Shown one piece after another: positions 34,512-43,089 of a DNA stretch of 64,000 nucleotides; the first letter of the stretch is position 1, and the number at the start of each line of letters is the position of its first letter. The position numbers were made by a program, and so were the translations under genes. This DNA is from JBALVT01 sp045110675 (lineage in GTDB: Bacteria > Pseudomonadota > Gammaproteobacteria > Pseudomonadales > Halieaceae): contig JBGCGJ010000017.1 of assembly GCA_045110675.1 (NCBI GenBank), forward strand, positions 186,001-250,000. Direction: 5' to 3'. Below the pieces are notes generated by a model that saw only the letters and a program-made list of their open reading frames with translations, searched no databases and was not told the origin of the DNA.

Positions 34512-35496
34512 GTAATAACTCCTCGGAGTAGTGCAGTTTTCCCTGGCCATCAATAAAAATGGCATCGACACCGGGAAGGCTGTTGATCAAGGCCAAACCA
34601 CGCTCTACCCCAAGCACGAAGCTGGTGGTGGATAGAGCATCACTGTCAATTGCCTTAGCGGTAATAACGCTGGCGCTTTGCACCTCACCGGCTGATCGAC
34701 CGGTTTGCGGATCGAGAATATGGTGATATCGCACACCCTCCTCCAGGAAAAACCTTTCATAGTCTCCCGAGGTTGATATTGCGGTGTCCGCCAGCGGAAC
34801 CACCACCGCGTACTCGTCCTTCTTACGGGGGTGGCGAATACCGATTACCCGAGGCCTATTCCCGAGATCCCCCAGAATTCTGCTGTCACCCCCAGCACTG
34901 ATAACGGCGGCGACGATACCCGATCGGTGCAAAATCTCGATTCCGCGATCAACCGCATAACCTTTAGCGATCCCACCTAAATCGACCTGCAAACCAGGCT
35001 TGGAAAAAAACAACGTGGAAGCCTTCGTATCGAGATGGATTGCACTATAGTCAATATTGGCTTTGTCCTTGCGCACGGTGATGTCATCGGGAGCACGACC
35101 GAGTCGATAGTCATAATGTTGTCCCACAGAAGCGAAGCTGATATCAAAGGCACCGCTACTCAACCGCGAGTAATAAAGGGCTTTGCTGACCACTTCAATT
35201 ATTTCCGGAGTGGTTGTCACAGCGTGCTCTGCCGCGTCGCGGTTGATCCGCGATAACTCGCTGTTGGGATTCCAGGGGTTCATCATTTCGTCGAGACGTT
35301 GTACTTCTTCGAACACCTTTTCAATTGCGGTATGGCCAGATTCTACGTCGTCCGCCCATAGCTCAACGGATATTTGGGTGCCCATCAACTCGCGATGGTC
35401 TTTGAGCCATTCCGCTTTAACACCACTGGTGGCCAGCAGCGGAAGCAAGATGCACAAGACTATTTTGGGGAGTGCTTTAGCAGACAATCTCTTCAC
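34498..35496 (-). CDS. apbE: ApbE-family FAD:protein FMN transferase
   Basis: 332 residues with a signal peptide (IVLCILLPLLATSGVKA). ApbE motifs are present: MGTQISVELWA at the start of the domain, LDEMMNPWNPNSELSRIN, VDLGGIAKGYAVDRG and VISAGGDSRILG. The family attaches FMN through a phosphoester to Thr or Ser in exported redox proteins. It is convergent with DUF3570 and overlaps it by 14 bases. No Nqr, Rnf or FMN-binding-domain gene is in the window, so its target may be in the neighbouring operon. The target is inferred, not shown. Confidence 0.9.
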   Translation of the reverse strand: MKRLSAKALPKIVLCILLPLLATSGVKAEWLKDHRELMGTQISVELWADDVESGHTAIEKVFEEVQRLDEMMNPWNPNSELSRINRDAAEHAVTTTPEIIEVVSKALYYSRLSSGAFDISFASVGQHYDYRLGRAPDDITVRKDKANIDYSAIHLDTKASTLFFSKPGLQVDLGGIAKGYAVDRGIEILHRSGIVAAVISAGGDSRILGDLGNRPRVIGIRHPRKKDEYAVVVPLADTAISTSGDYERFFLEEGVRYHHILDPQTGRSAGEVQSASVITAKAIDSDALSTTSFVLGVERGLALINSLPGVDAIFIDGQGKLHYSEELLLSTK

Positions 35497-35627
35497 CTTA
35501 GTTTCAACTCCAATGAATCAGGAGATACAATGCTTTGTCAACGCACATCATAGCATCCACAGTCATTGTGATTTCAGCGATTTTGAACTTCACAATGACT
35601 TACCCTTAAGAACAACAGAGAGAAACA

Positions 35628-36239
35628 ATGCATCGAATCTCATTAGACGGAACTCGCCTCACGCCAAGCAAGATTGTCTGCATTGGAAGAAACTATGCCG
35701 CACACATCGAAGAACTGGGCAATGAAGTTCCCGACGATCTGGTTGTTTTCTGCAAACCAAATTCCGCAATCAGCGATACCTTGCTCGCGCATCATGGAGA
35801 GCCATTACACTACGAGAGTGAGCTGTCGTTTGTGGTTATAGACGGTGAACTCTATGGAGTCGGCTTCGGTTTGGATCTGACTAAAAGAGGCCTGCAATCC
35901 GAACTCAAGAAAAAGGGTTTGCCTTGGGAGCGCTCAAAGTCATTTGATGGCGCCGCCTTGTTCGGTCCGTTCACTTCAATGCCGGAAAGTATCGAAGACC
36001 TCTCTCTATCACTGACCGTGGATGGCGAGCCGCGACAGGCCGGTGGAGTTGAGCTAATGATGTATAAACCAGCTATCATCCTACAGGAGGTAAAGAAGTT
36101 TATGACCCTCGAAGATGGCGACATCATCATGACAGGAACGCCTGCGGGTGTTGGCAAGGTTCTGCCCGGAGAAAACTTTGAAGGAAAAGTTCTGGCGGGG
36201 GCGGAAGCCCTGTCTACTCAACTGTGGGTCGCGCAATAA
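35628..36239 (+). CDS. Fumarylacetoacetate hydrolase-family protein
   Basis: 203 residues covering a short FAH domain. Metal-binding acidic residues lie in HYESELSFVV and GFGLDLTKRGLQ, and the family end motif is GDIIMTGTPAGVG. The usual start KIVCIGRNYAAH is present. Family members are hydrolases, decarboxylases or isomerases acting on 2-oxo-acid-type substrates, including oxaloacetate. The specific reaction is not predictable. AGAGAG lies before the start. The gene is divergent from apbE with a 131-base gap. Confidence 0.88.
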   Translation: MHRISLDGTRLTPSKIVCIGRNYAAHIEELGNEVPDDLVVFCKPNSAISDTLLAHHGEPLHYESELSFVVIDGELYGVGFGLDLTKRGLQSELKKKGLPWERSKSFDGAALFGPFTSMPESIEDLSLSLTVDGEPRQAGGVELMMYKPAIILQEVKKFMTLEDGDIIMTGTPAGVGKVLPGENFEGKVLAGAEALSTQLWVAQ

Positions 36240-36335
36240 TCTGGCAACACAACGACCTGCAGCTATCGGGAAAATTCACCATTGTCGCCGTCACGCTTTT
36301 CCAGTAGCGTTAGTGTGACAATAAGAGTTGAGACC

Positions 36336-36887
36336 ATGCAAAGTATCCTAAAGCTGGATGTTGCGGGCCAACCCCGAGGTTGGATTTCCGCCAATGAGGC
36401 AGTCACTGCCTACGCCCGTGGCGATGTTGTTTATGGCATCGGGGCAGCTCTCCCTCCTGTGTTAGGTGGCTTCCAACGGCTCACCGGCGCTCAATCGCGC
36501 ATCGACATTCAGCCCATTGTCGCCATCCAAGGGAGAATCATTAACGGTTTCAGTCCGGCTCTGACCAACAAAACCCTGTTTAGAAGAGATGATCACCGCT
36601 GTTTGTACTGCGGACGTCAATTCCCGCGATCAGAACTGACGCGAGATCACGTGCAGCCGACCTCCCGAGGGGGGGAGGATCGATGGGAAAATGTAGTCGC
36701 AGCCTGCGCTCGTTGCAACTGGCATAAAGACAACAAAACCCCGGAGGAGGCCAATATGCCGTTACTGGCGGTTCCTTTTAAACCCAATACCTGGGAATGG
36801 CACTTTCTCGCCCGAGAAAGAATTTTCCCAGACCAAAAAGAATACCTCGCCAAACAATTCAGAGACTACCGCAACTGGGCCAGTTAG
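36336..36887 (+). CDS. HNH endonuclease-family protein
   Basis: 183 residues from ATG at 36336 (MQSILKLDVAGQP). The C-terminal half has an HNH domain: zinc pairs CLYCG and CARC, with the core RDHVQPTSRGG and ENVVAACARCNWHK. An upstream in-frame start at 36282 adds 18 residues that look non-coding. It sits alone ahead of the moxR operon. HNH proteins of this size are common chromosomal genes with unclear roles. No restriction methyltransferase or phage genes are near it. Confidence 0.87.
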   Translation: MQSILKLDVAGQPRGWISANEAVTAYARGDVVYGIGAALPPVLGGFQRLTGAQSRIDIQPIVAIQGRIINGFSPALTNKTLFRRDDHRCLYCGRQFPRSELTRDHVQPTSRGGEDRWENVVAACARCNWHKDNKTPEEANMPLLAVPFKPNTWEWHFLARERIFPDQKEYLAKQFRDYRNWAS

Positions 36888-36953
36888 CGTTACATTAGAC
36901 ATCTAATATTACGCCGCTTAGATGTGCAGGCTTTCACAATTGGGGAGTATCTC

Positions 36954-37922
36954 GTGTCCAGTATTCATCTAGACGCCATTCAGACCATGATGGGACAGAT
37001 GGCTCAGTCCGTTATAGGTCAGCAGGAAGTGGTTCGCACTTTAACCTTGGCCCTTTTATGCAGCGGCAATGTATTGCTCGAGGGTTTGCCCGGGACAGCA
37101 AAAACCCGTTCAATAAAAACTTTGTCACGCGTTCTGCAGGCGAACCTGGGTCGCATCCAGTTCACCCCTGACCTGTTGCCTTCGGACGTGACGGGCAACG
37201 AAATTTATCAGGATAATCATGGAAAACACGAACTGACCTTCCAACCCGGCCCCATATTCAACGAGCTAGTTTTGGCTGACGAAATAAACCGCGCGCCAGC
37301 GAAAGTACAATCGGCTCTGCTTGAAGCCATGGAGGAACGGAAAGTGACCGTTGCAGGTAAGACCTATTCCCTGCCACCGCTCTTTATGGTTCTGGCGACA
37401 CAAAATCCCATCGAACAGGAAGGCACATACCCCTTACCGGAAGCACAGATGGATCGATTCCTGATGAAGATTTCGGTGGACCATCCGGATACTCAGGCCG
37501 AAATGGAAATTGTTCGATTGCTGCAAAGCGAAGAAGGGAAACCCGAAAAAGAACTCGAGAAGATATCCCAAAGCAGCATATTTTCTGCCCGAGAGGAAAT
37601 ACAGCAAATGCCTATTGCACCGGCTATCGAGCAATACATTGTGGATTTAGTCATTGCGACGAGAAAACCCGATTTGTATAGCGACAAGTTAGCGTACTGG
37701 ATTGAGACCGGCTCGAGCCCACGCGCGAGCATTGGACTGCACCGTGCCAGTCGGGCCAATGCCTGGCTCGAAGGGAGGGACTACGTCGATCCTGAAGATG
37801 TCAGGGCAGTGGTACATGGCGTCATGCGTCATCGATTAATTCTGAGCTACGATGCGCAGGCTGATCAAATCAGTGCCGATGATGTAATTGATGAAATCCT
37901 GAAACAGGTCGCTGTCGGTTAA
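36954..37922 (+). CDS. MoxR-family AAA+ ATPase
   Basis: 322 residues from GTG at 36954, six bases after GGGGAG; an earlier GTG at 36924 lacks such a site. Walker A is GLPGTAKT, Walker B is LVLADEINRAP, and sensor 1 is FMVLATQNPIEQEGTYPLPEAQ, all typical of MoxR. Family members act as chaperone-like ATPases with von Willebrand A partners. The next five genes (DUF58, DUF4381, two VWA, BatD) are this classic partner set. Confidence 0.93.
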   Translation: MSSIHLDAIQTMMGQMAQSVIGQQEVVRTLTLALLCSGNVLLEGLPGTAKTRSIKTLSRVLQANLGRIQFTPDLLPSDVTGNEIYQDNHGKHELTFQPGPIFNELVLADEINRAPAKVQSALLEAMEERKVTVAGKTYSLPPLFMVLATQNPIEQEGTYPLPEAQMDRFLMKISVDHPDTQAEMEIVRLLQSEEGKPEKELEKISQSSIFSAREEIQQMPIAPAIEQYIVDLVIATRKPDLYSDKLAYWIETGSSPRASIGLHRASRANAWLEGRDYVDPEDVRAVVHGVMRHRLILSYDAQADQISADDVIDEILKQVAVG

Positions 37923-37929
37923 TCGCATC

Positions 37930-38874
37930 GTGTCCAATCCCGCCGCACTCAACGAAGACGTATACACCAGCCTGTCTGCTCTGGTCAGGTTACGCTATAA
38001 CGCGCGCGGGTTCAGCTATCTTCCCAGTCAACCGGTGAGGTCGCTGCTCAGTGGCCGACGTCGCTCACGCTTGCGAGGTCGCGGTCTGGATTTTGATGAA
38101 CTGAGGCACTATCGCCCCGGCGACGACATCCGAAATATGGACTGGCGGGTGACCAACCGCACAGGCAAGCCCCATGTAAGAGTTTACACAGAGGAGAGAG
38201 ATCGCCCGGTTATCGTGATGGTTGACCAACGCCTACCTATGTTCTTCGGCAGCGCAAAAAAAATGAAATCAGTGGTCGCCGCAGAACTGGCTGCACTGAC
38301 GGCCTGGAGAACGATTGCAGTGGGAGATCGCGTCGGTGCGATTTTGTTTAACGATGCCAGGGAAGTCGAAGTAAGCGCGCGACGCAACGAACGCCAGTTA
38401 CTGAGTTGGTTGGGAAATCTAGCCTCCATGAACCAAGAGCTTTCGGTTACCTCAGGTCATCCAAGCAATCCAAAAGCCCTTTGTAACGCTTTGAAGTTAC
38501 TGGAACGGCGCGCAGGGCACGACTACCTGGTGGTTATCATCTCTGATTTTTACGGATGGGATGAGGAATCTCTAAGAACGATCAAACGAATCAACCGTCA
38601 CAATGACATTATTTGCTCACTCATATTCGATCCGCTTGAGAGAGATATCTCCCAAGCTCAGAGTCTGGTCGTCAGCGACGGGCACTATCAATTGGAAATC
38701 GAACCCGAGCGCCACGACCTGGGAGAAAAATTCGAAACCAGTTTCCAAAATTCTATGGCCCAGGTTCAGGGAGAGCTCAAACGCCACCAAATTCCCGTAC
38801 TGCCCGTTGACACGATAACGGCGGTGTCCGATCAGTTACGTGAGAAGCTGGGCGGTCAAAGGGCAGCCCGATGA
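37930..38874 (+). CDS. DUF58 domain-containing protein
   Basis: 314 residues, GTG start seven bases after moxR. The DUF58 signature is seen: RSRLRGRGLDFDELRHYRPGDDIRNMDWRVTNRTGKPHVR. A VWA-like region follows (VIVMVDQRLPMFFG; HDYLVVIISDFYGWDEE). It overlaps the following gene by four bases (ATGA). It works with the MoxR ATPase and the VWA membrane proteins; the molecular role is not established in detail. Confidence 0.92.
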   Translation: MSNPAALNEDVYTSLSALVRLRYNARGFSYLPSQPVRSLLSGRRRSRLRGRGLDFDELRHYRPGDDIRNMDWRVTNRTGKPHVRVYTEERDRPVIVMVDQRLPMFFGSAKKMKSVVAAELAALTAWRTIAVGDRVGAILFNDAREVEVSARRNERQLLSWLGNLASMNQELSVTSGHPSNPKALCNALKLLERRAGHDYLVVIISDFYGWDEESLRTIKRINRHNDIICSLIFDPLERDISQAQSLVVSDGHYQLEIEPERHDLGEKFETSFQNSMAQVQGELKRHQIPVLPVDTITAVSDQLREKLGGQRAAR

Positions 38875-39377
38875 AGACGCCGCCAGTCCCGGAGGTATTT
38901 GGGAACTACGCCCTAAAGGAATTCAGCGAGATCGTTTATCCACCGGATATTTCATGGATGCCACAGACACTGGGCTGGAAAATCCTTGCCTTCGGGCTGT
39001 CAATATTTCTGTCTTACTACCTGTCACAAAAATTGCGCCGCTACTACCACAATCGCTACCGCAGAGAGGGAATAGCAAGGCTGAAGAATGCGAATTTAGG
39101 CGGTAATTCTGAAGATTTAGTCGGACAGTTAAATCATTTGTTAAAGCTGGTTGCGATGACGGCCTATCCGAGAGCGGAAGTGGCGAGTCTCTCTGGTCAG
39201 TCATGGAGCGCCTTCCTGAACAAGCAGTGTGCCGAGCCAGTTTTCACCCGACAGCAGGAAGAAATACTGGGCACCGGCAGTTATCGACAGACCGTGCTGG
39301 ATGAGCAATCCGCCCAGGATCTGGTTCACGCAAGTTTGACCTGGATCACTAGTCATCGGGATTCGCAGGATGTTTGA
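38871..39377 (+). CDS. DUF4381 domain-containing membrane protein
   Basis: 168 residues with one membrane helix (about residues 36-52, ILAFGLSIFLSYYLS) after a short conserved N-terminus (EVFGNYALKEFSEIVYPPDISWMP). A basic cytoplasmic domain follows (AYPRAEVASLSGQSW). This is the DUF4381 plan regularly found between DUF58 and BatA in proteobacteria. It overlaps both neighbours. Likely an inner-membrane part of the MoxR/Bat complex. Confidence 0.88.
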   Translation: MKTPPVPEVFGNYALKEFSEIVYPPDISWMPQTLGWKILAFGLSIFLSYYLSQKLRRYYHNRYRREGIARLKNANLGGNSEDLVGQLNHLLKLVAMTAYPRAEVASLSGQSWSAFLNKQCAEPVFTRQQEEILGTGSYRQTVLDEQSAQDLVHASLTWITSHRDSQDV

Positions 39378-40362
39378 GCTAGCCCACCCCTGGTTACTAT
39401 TACTGCTGGTGCTGCCGTTCTTCATGGTATTGCTTCCTGCCTACAAAGAAAGTCGTGACTCTGTCAAAGTGCCCTTCTTTGAAAAGTTAGTCACCCTCAG
39501 CGAACAAAACCCACAAACCGGAGCTAAGATATTGCAGCGCGATATGGCGCAGCGCGTTCTGGTCACCATCATGTGGATAGCCCTGGTCATAGCCGGCGCC
39601 AAGCCTCAATGGATTGGCCCTCCCATAGAACAGAAGAAGTCTGGCCGAGACTTGATGATCGCGGTGGATTTATCGGGTTCGATGGAAGCCAAGGATTTTA
39701 AGTTACCCAATGGACGTACCGTTGATAGGCTCGAAGCGGTTAAATTCTTATTGGGAGATTTGGCAGAGCAGCGTTCCTCAGATCGATTGGGATTGCTTGT
39801 GTTTGGAAGTGCGGCTTACTTACAGACGCCCTTTACCGATGACCACACCGTATGGACACAGCTACTGCAAGATACCCAGATCGGAATGGCAGGCCAGAGC
39901 ACGGTGATTGGCGACGCCATTGGGCTGGCGATAAAGTTGTTCAGGGAAGGCCAGTCCGACAATCGTGTTCTCATTATTTTAACCGACGGCAATGACACCG
40001 GCAGTGTCGTTCCCCCCATCGACGCCGCCAAGGTAGCCGCCGTACACAATATCCGTATATACAGCATCGCTATGGGTGACCCCACGACCGTGGGTGAAGA
40101 AGCGATTGATTTTAAAACCATCGAGCGCATCGCCCAAGTGACGGGTGGCCGAGCCTTCGAAGCACTCGATCAAGTGCAGCTGGAGCAAGCCTACCAAACG
40201 ATTGGCGAACTTGAACCCGAACTTTACGAAACAACAAGTTTCCGACCAAGAAAGAGCCTGCATTATTTACCCATTGGCTTTGCACTGACACTATTTTGGA
40301 TTTATCACTGTGTGAGGGCGTGGCGATACTGGCGCGAGCAGGGGCGTTCGCATGCTGCCTGA
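39370..40362 (+). CDS. VWA domain membrane protein (BatA-like)
   Basis: 330 residues: a BatA-type N-terminus with helices at about 5-22 and 58-75, a von Willebrand A domain with an intact MIDAS (AVDLSGSMEA; later ILTDGNDTGS), and a C-terminal helix (about 300-317). The N-terminal FELAHPWLLLLLVLPFF is typical. It overlaps DUF4381 by 8 and the next gene by 11 bases. The VWA domain is expected to face the periplasm. Bat proteins have been linked to oxygen tolerance and envelope stress in some bacteria. Confidence 0.92.
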   Translation: MFELAHPWLLLLLVLPFFMVLLPAYKESRDSVKVPFFEKLVTLSEQNPQTGAKILQRDMAQRVLVTIMWIALVIAGAKPQWIGPPIEQKKSGRDLMIAVDLSGSMEAKDFKLPNGRTVDRLEAVKFLLGDLAEQRSSDRLGLLVFGSAAYLQTPFTDDHTVWTQLLQDTQIGMAGQSTVIGDAIGLAIKLFREGQSDNRVLIILTDGNDTGSVVPPIDAAKVAAVHNIRIYSIAMGDPTTVGEEAIDFKTIERIAQVTGGRAFEALDQVQLEQAYQTIGELEPELYETTSFRPRKSLHYLPIGFALTLFWIYHCVRAWRYWREQGRSHAA

Positions 40363-42010
40363 TTTGGCCAGTCTGGAACACTTTCACTTTCTGCGCCCAC
40401 TGTGGGCATGGGTTTTTGTGCCCTTCTTCGCTCTCTGGCTGGTTATGCGCAAACGCGGAACGAGCGGGGACATGTTCGATGGCATCATCGCTCCACACTT
40501 GTTGGAACACTTGCGCGTCAAGCGGTTCAAGTCACAATGGTTTAATCCGCAGATGTTTACCGGGCTTCTCCTGATTCTATTTTTCCTTATTCTGATGGGG
40601 CCGAGTTGGCGACAGCAGGAGTCTCCACTGAGCCAAGATGAGGCAGCGCTGGTTATTCTGCTGGATGTTTCCGCTTCAATGACTCAGCGAGATGTACAAC
40701 CGAGTCGACTTAAGAGGGCCAAGCAGAAAATTGGCGACTTGCTAGAACTGCGCCCTGATAAACGAGCCGCTCTGATAGTCTATTCTGGTACAGCACATAC
40801 TGTACTGTCGCTTACCGCTGATCAAAGCGTTTTGAAACAGTATCTGGCAGCCATTGAACCGGGCATCATGCCGCGCCCTGGAAAGTTTCCAGAATATGCT
40901 CTCGCGGAAGTGGATAACGTGCTGAGTCAAAGCCAGGCCCCTGCAACCCTGGTGTTATTTGGCGATGGTCTGGGAGCGGAGAGCCAGGAGGCCTTTAAAC
41001 GCTACTTTGATGACTCTCCAAACTTGCTCATGGTCGTGGGCGTCGGTACGCAAAAAGGCAACGCGAACCTGATTCCGCTCGAACAGCAAGCCCTGGAGGA
41101 TCTAGCCTCAGATGCTGGCGGAAGTTACCTTGAAATGACCATCAACGACACTGATGTAAAACGCATTAATCGGCGTATAGACAATCATTTTGTGGTCAAT
41201 CAAGACAGCGCTCTACCTTGGTTGGACAGCGGTTACCCCCTGGTATTTCCTGCCATGGCGCTGTTTTTACTCTGGTTTCGCAAGGGCTGGACCCTGAGCT
41301 GGATCTGGCTGATGATGCCGCTGATACTGTTTCAACCATCCAGCGTCTCCCATGCACAGGAAGTAGGAGAGCCAAAAGAGGCTCAAACACCCAAAAACCA
41401 TTGGTTCACCACGCTATGGCTGACTCCGGATCAGCAAGGGCGAATCTTATTGCAGCGAGGAAATTATCAGGAGGCGGCCCAACGCTTTGAAGATCCCACC
41501 TGGAAAGCGGTTGCTCACTACTATGAAGAAGAATTTCTGCTTGCCGCAGAATACTTTTCGCGAACCGACAGCGATGACGCTCTGTTCAATGAGGCGAACG
41601 CCAGAGCACAGGGGCGAGACTACGTGCGCGCAGTCAACCGTTACAACAGACTGCTGGCGCGATCGCCTGATTACCCCGGCGCGCAATCGAATCGCGACCA
41701 AGTTCAGGAACTGATTGACGAAACGAACCGGCTAAGCGAAAGCCAGCAGGAAGAAGCGGGTGTAAGCGGGGAAGAAAAAGAAATGGGCGGTGACGAGGCT
41801 ATTCCCGCTGATGGCGCCGAGCGATCGAACTTCGAAAAATCTGAATCCGTTCAACTTTCCGCGGAGGAGATTTTGCAAGACCCAGCCACCAGCGAAATGT
41901 GGTTGCGTGGAGTACAGCAAAATCCAGCAGATTTTCTAGCGGTAAAATTCGACATGCAGTTGCGGGCCCGAGAGCAACGCTCGCAACCACAGCAGGATGA
42001 TATACAGTGA
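40352..42010 (+). CDS. VWA and TPR membrane protein (BatB/BatC-like fusion)
   Basis: 552 residues. Two N-terminal helices precede a VWA domain with MIDAS LLDVSASMTQ. Two more helices (about 293-330) are followed by a TPR region (RILLQRGNYQEAAQRFEDPTWKAVAHYYE; ANARAQGRDYVRAVNRYNRLLARSPDYPGAQSNRDQV). An acidic Glu/Gln tail ends the protein. This joins the BatB and BatC functions in one chain, as often seen in gammaproteobacteria. It overlaps BatD by four bases. Confidence 0.9.
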   Translation: MLPDLASLEHFHFLRPLWAWVFVPFFALWLVMRKRGTSGDMFDGIIAPHLLEHLRVKRFKSQWFNPQMFTGLLLILFFLILMGPSWRQQESPLSQDEAALVILLDVSASMTQRDVQPSRLKRAKQKIGDLLELRPDKRAALIVYSGTAHTVLSLTADQSVLKQYLAAIEPGIMPRPGKFPEYALAEVDNVLSQSQAPATLVLFGDGLGAESQEAFKRYFDDSPNLLMVVGVGTQKGNANLIPLEQQALEDLASDAGGSYLEMTINDTDVKRINRRIDNHFVVNQDSALPWLDSGYPLVFPAMALFLLWFRKGWTLSWIWLMMPLILFQPSSVSHAQEVGEPKEAQTPKNHWFTTLWLTPDQQGRILLQRGNYQEAAQRFEDPTWKAVAHYYEEEFLLAAEYFSRTDSDDALFNEANARAQGRDYVRAVNRYNRLLARSPDYPGAQSNRDQVQELIDETNRLSESQQEEAGVSGEEKEMGGDEAIPADGAERSNFEKSESVQLSAEEILQDPATSEMWLRGVQQNPADFLAVKFDMQLRAREQRSQPQQDDIQ

Positions 42011-43089
42011 AAGCTGCCACAAAGCGATACTGTGTGAGCCTCTTCTTGACCTGCCTGACGATGACAGGGACCAATGCGTTTTCTTCGAGCTTAAAAGCGC
42101 TGCAAGACTCCGGAAGACTACAACTAGGCGCGTCGCTTTCCAAAGTGAACGCTGTCGTTCCCGGCGAACAGATCAAGATGACCTTGGAAATTGCAACTGA
42201 CCGCTGGTTCGCAGGAGGTACGCGCATTGAAGTACCCGAAGTAGCGGGACTGGTAATCCTGCAAACTGAGAACTTCGCCAGTAACTCCAGCGAGATGCGC
42301 GAAGGAAAAAACTGGGTCATTCAGCGTTGGACTCTGGATGTATATGCTCAACAGGAAGGAATATTCACCATTCCACCGATTTCCGCGCGAATCAAAGTCA
42401 GTGAAGCCGGGGGCGCAATTTTAGAGGGCCAGGTGACGGGCCCGACATTAGAGTTTGTTGCCACGCGACCGGAAAGTTTGCTTCGTGCTACAGCTTGGGT
42501 CGCGGCACCAAGTTTCTCCGTCACACAAACCTTCGATAGAGATTTAAACAACCTGGTGATCGGCGATGCCATCCAAAGGAAGATCCGCTTTGAGGCGGAA
42601 GACGTGATGGCAATGATGCTTCCCACGTTCGACGAAGCACCTATGCAGGGTCTGACTCGATACTCGGAACCACCTGTTTTACAAAACAGTAGTAACCGCG
42701 GAACCACGTTGGCGTCACGCGAAGTCACCCTCACTTATATTGTAGAAGCGCTAGGCGAGTACCACTTGCCCGCTCAGGAATATTTTTGGTGGGACACACT
42801 GTCTGAGGAACTGGAGCTCATCTCGTTGCCGACAGTCAACGTTCAAGTAGGCACCGGGCCGAGCAAGCCCAGTGGCGGTGAAAAACCAGATTATCGTCAA
42901 ATCGGTCTTTGGATAGCCACTGCATTGCTAATCTTGCTAGGAATGGCTTGGATAAGGACACAGTCAGTTGTAAGCGGGAACATCGCGCAGATAAAAAAGC
43001 ACTGGAATCGACTGCTACGTCGGTGGCGTAGGCTTCGACAACCCGCCCTAGCGAGAACGCTTAACCCCGGAAATAATTCTGAGGACTAA
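42007..43089 (+). CDS. BatD-family protein
   Basis: 360 residues from GTG 42007, overlapping the previous gene's stop (GTGA). A signal-like segment (YCVSLFLTCLTMTGTNAFS), a BatD ectodomain with Ig-like beta segments (ALQDSGRLQLGASLSKVNAVVPGEQIKM) and a C-terminal membrane helix (about 300-317, GLWIATALLILLGMAW) with a basic tail. Last gene of the moxR operon. Its 3' end overlaps the convergent gcvT gene by 29 bases. Confidence 0.88.
   Translation: MKAATKRYCVSLFLTCLTMTGTNAFSSSLKALQDSGRLQLGASLSKVNAVVPGEQIKMTLEIATDRWFAGGTRIEVPEVAGLVILQTENFASNSSEMREGKNWVIQRWTLDVYAQQEGIFTIPPISARIKVSEAGGAILEGQVTGPTLEFVATRPESLLRATAWVAAPSFSVTQTFDRDLNNLVIGDAIQRKIRFEAEDVMAMMLPTFDEAPMQGLTRYSEPPVLQNSSNRGTTLASREVTLTYIVEALGEYHLPAQEYFWWDTLSEELELISLPTVNVQVGTGPSKPSGGEKPDYRQIGLWIATALLILLGMAWIRTQSVVSGNIAQIKKHWNRLLRRWRRLRQPALARTLNPGNNSED

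Noticed and set aside
36336..36887. Restriction or phage-defence role for the HNH protein
   Set aside because: No methyltransferase, phage or defence gene is adjacent; it lies among housekeeping genes.
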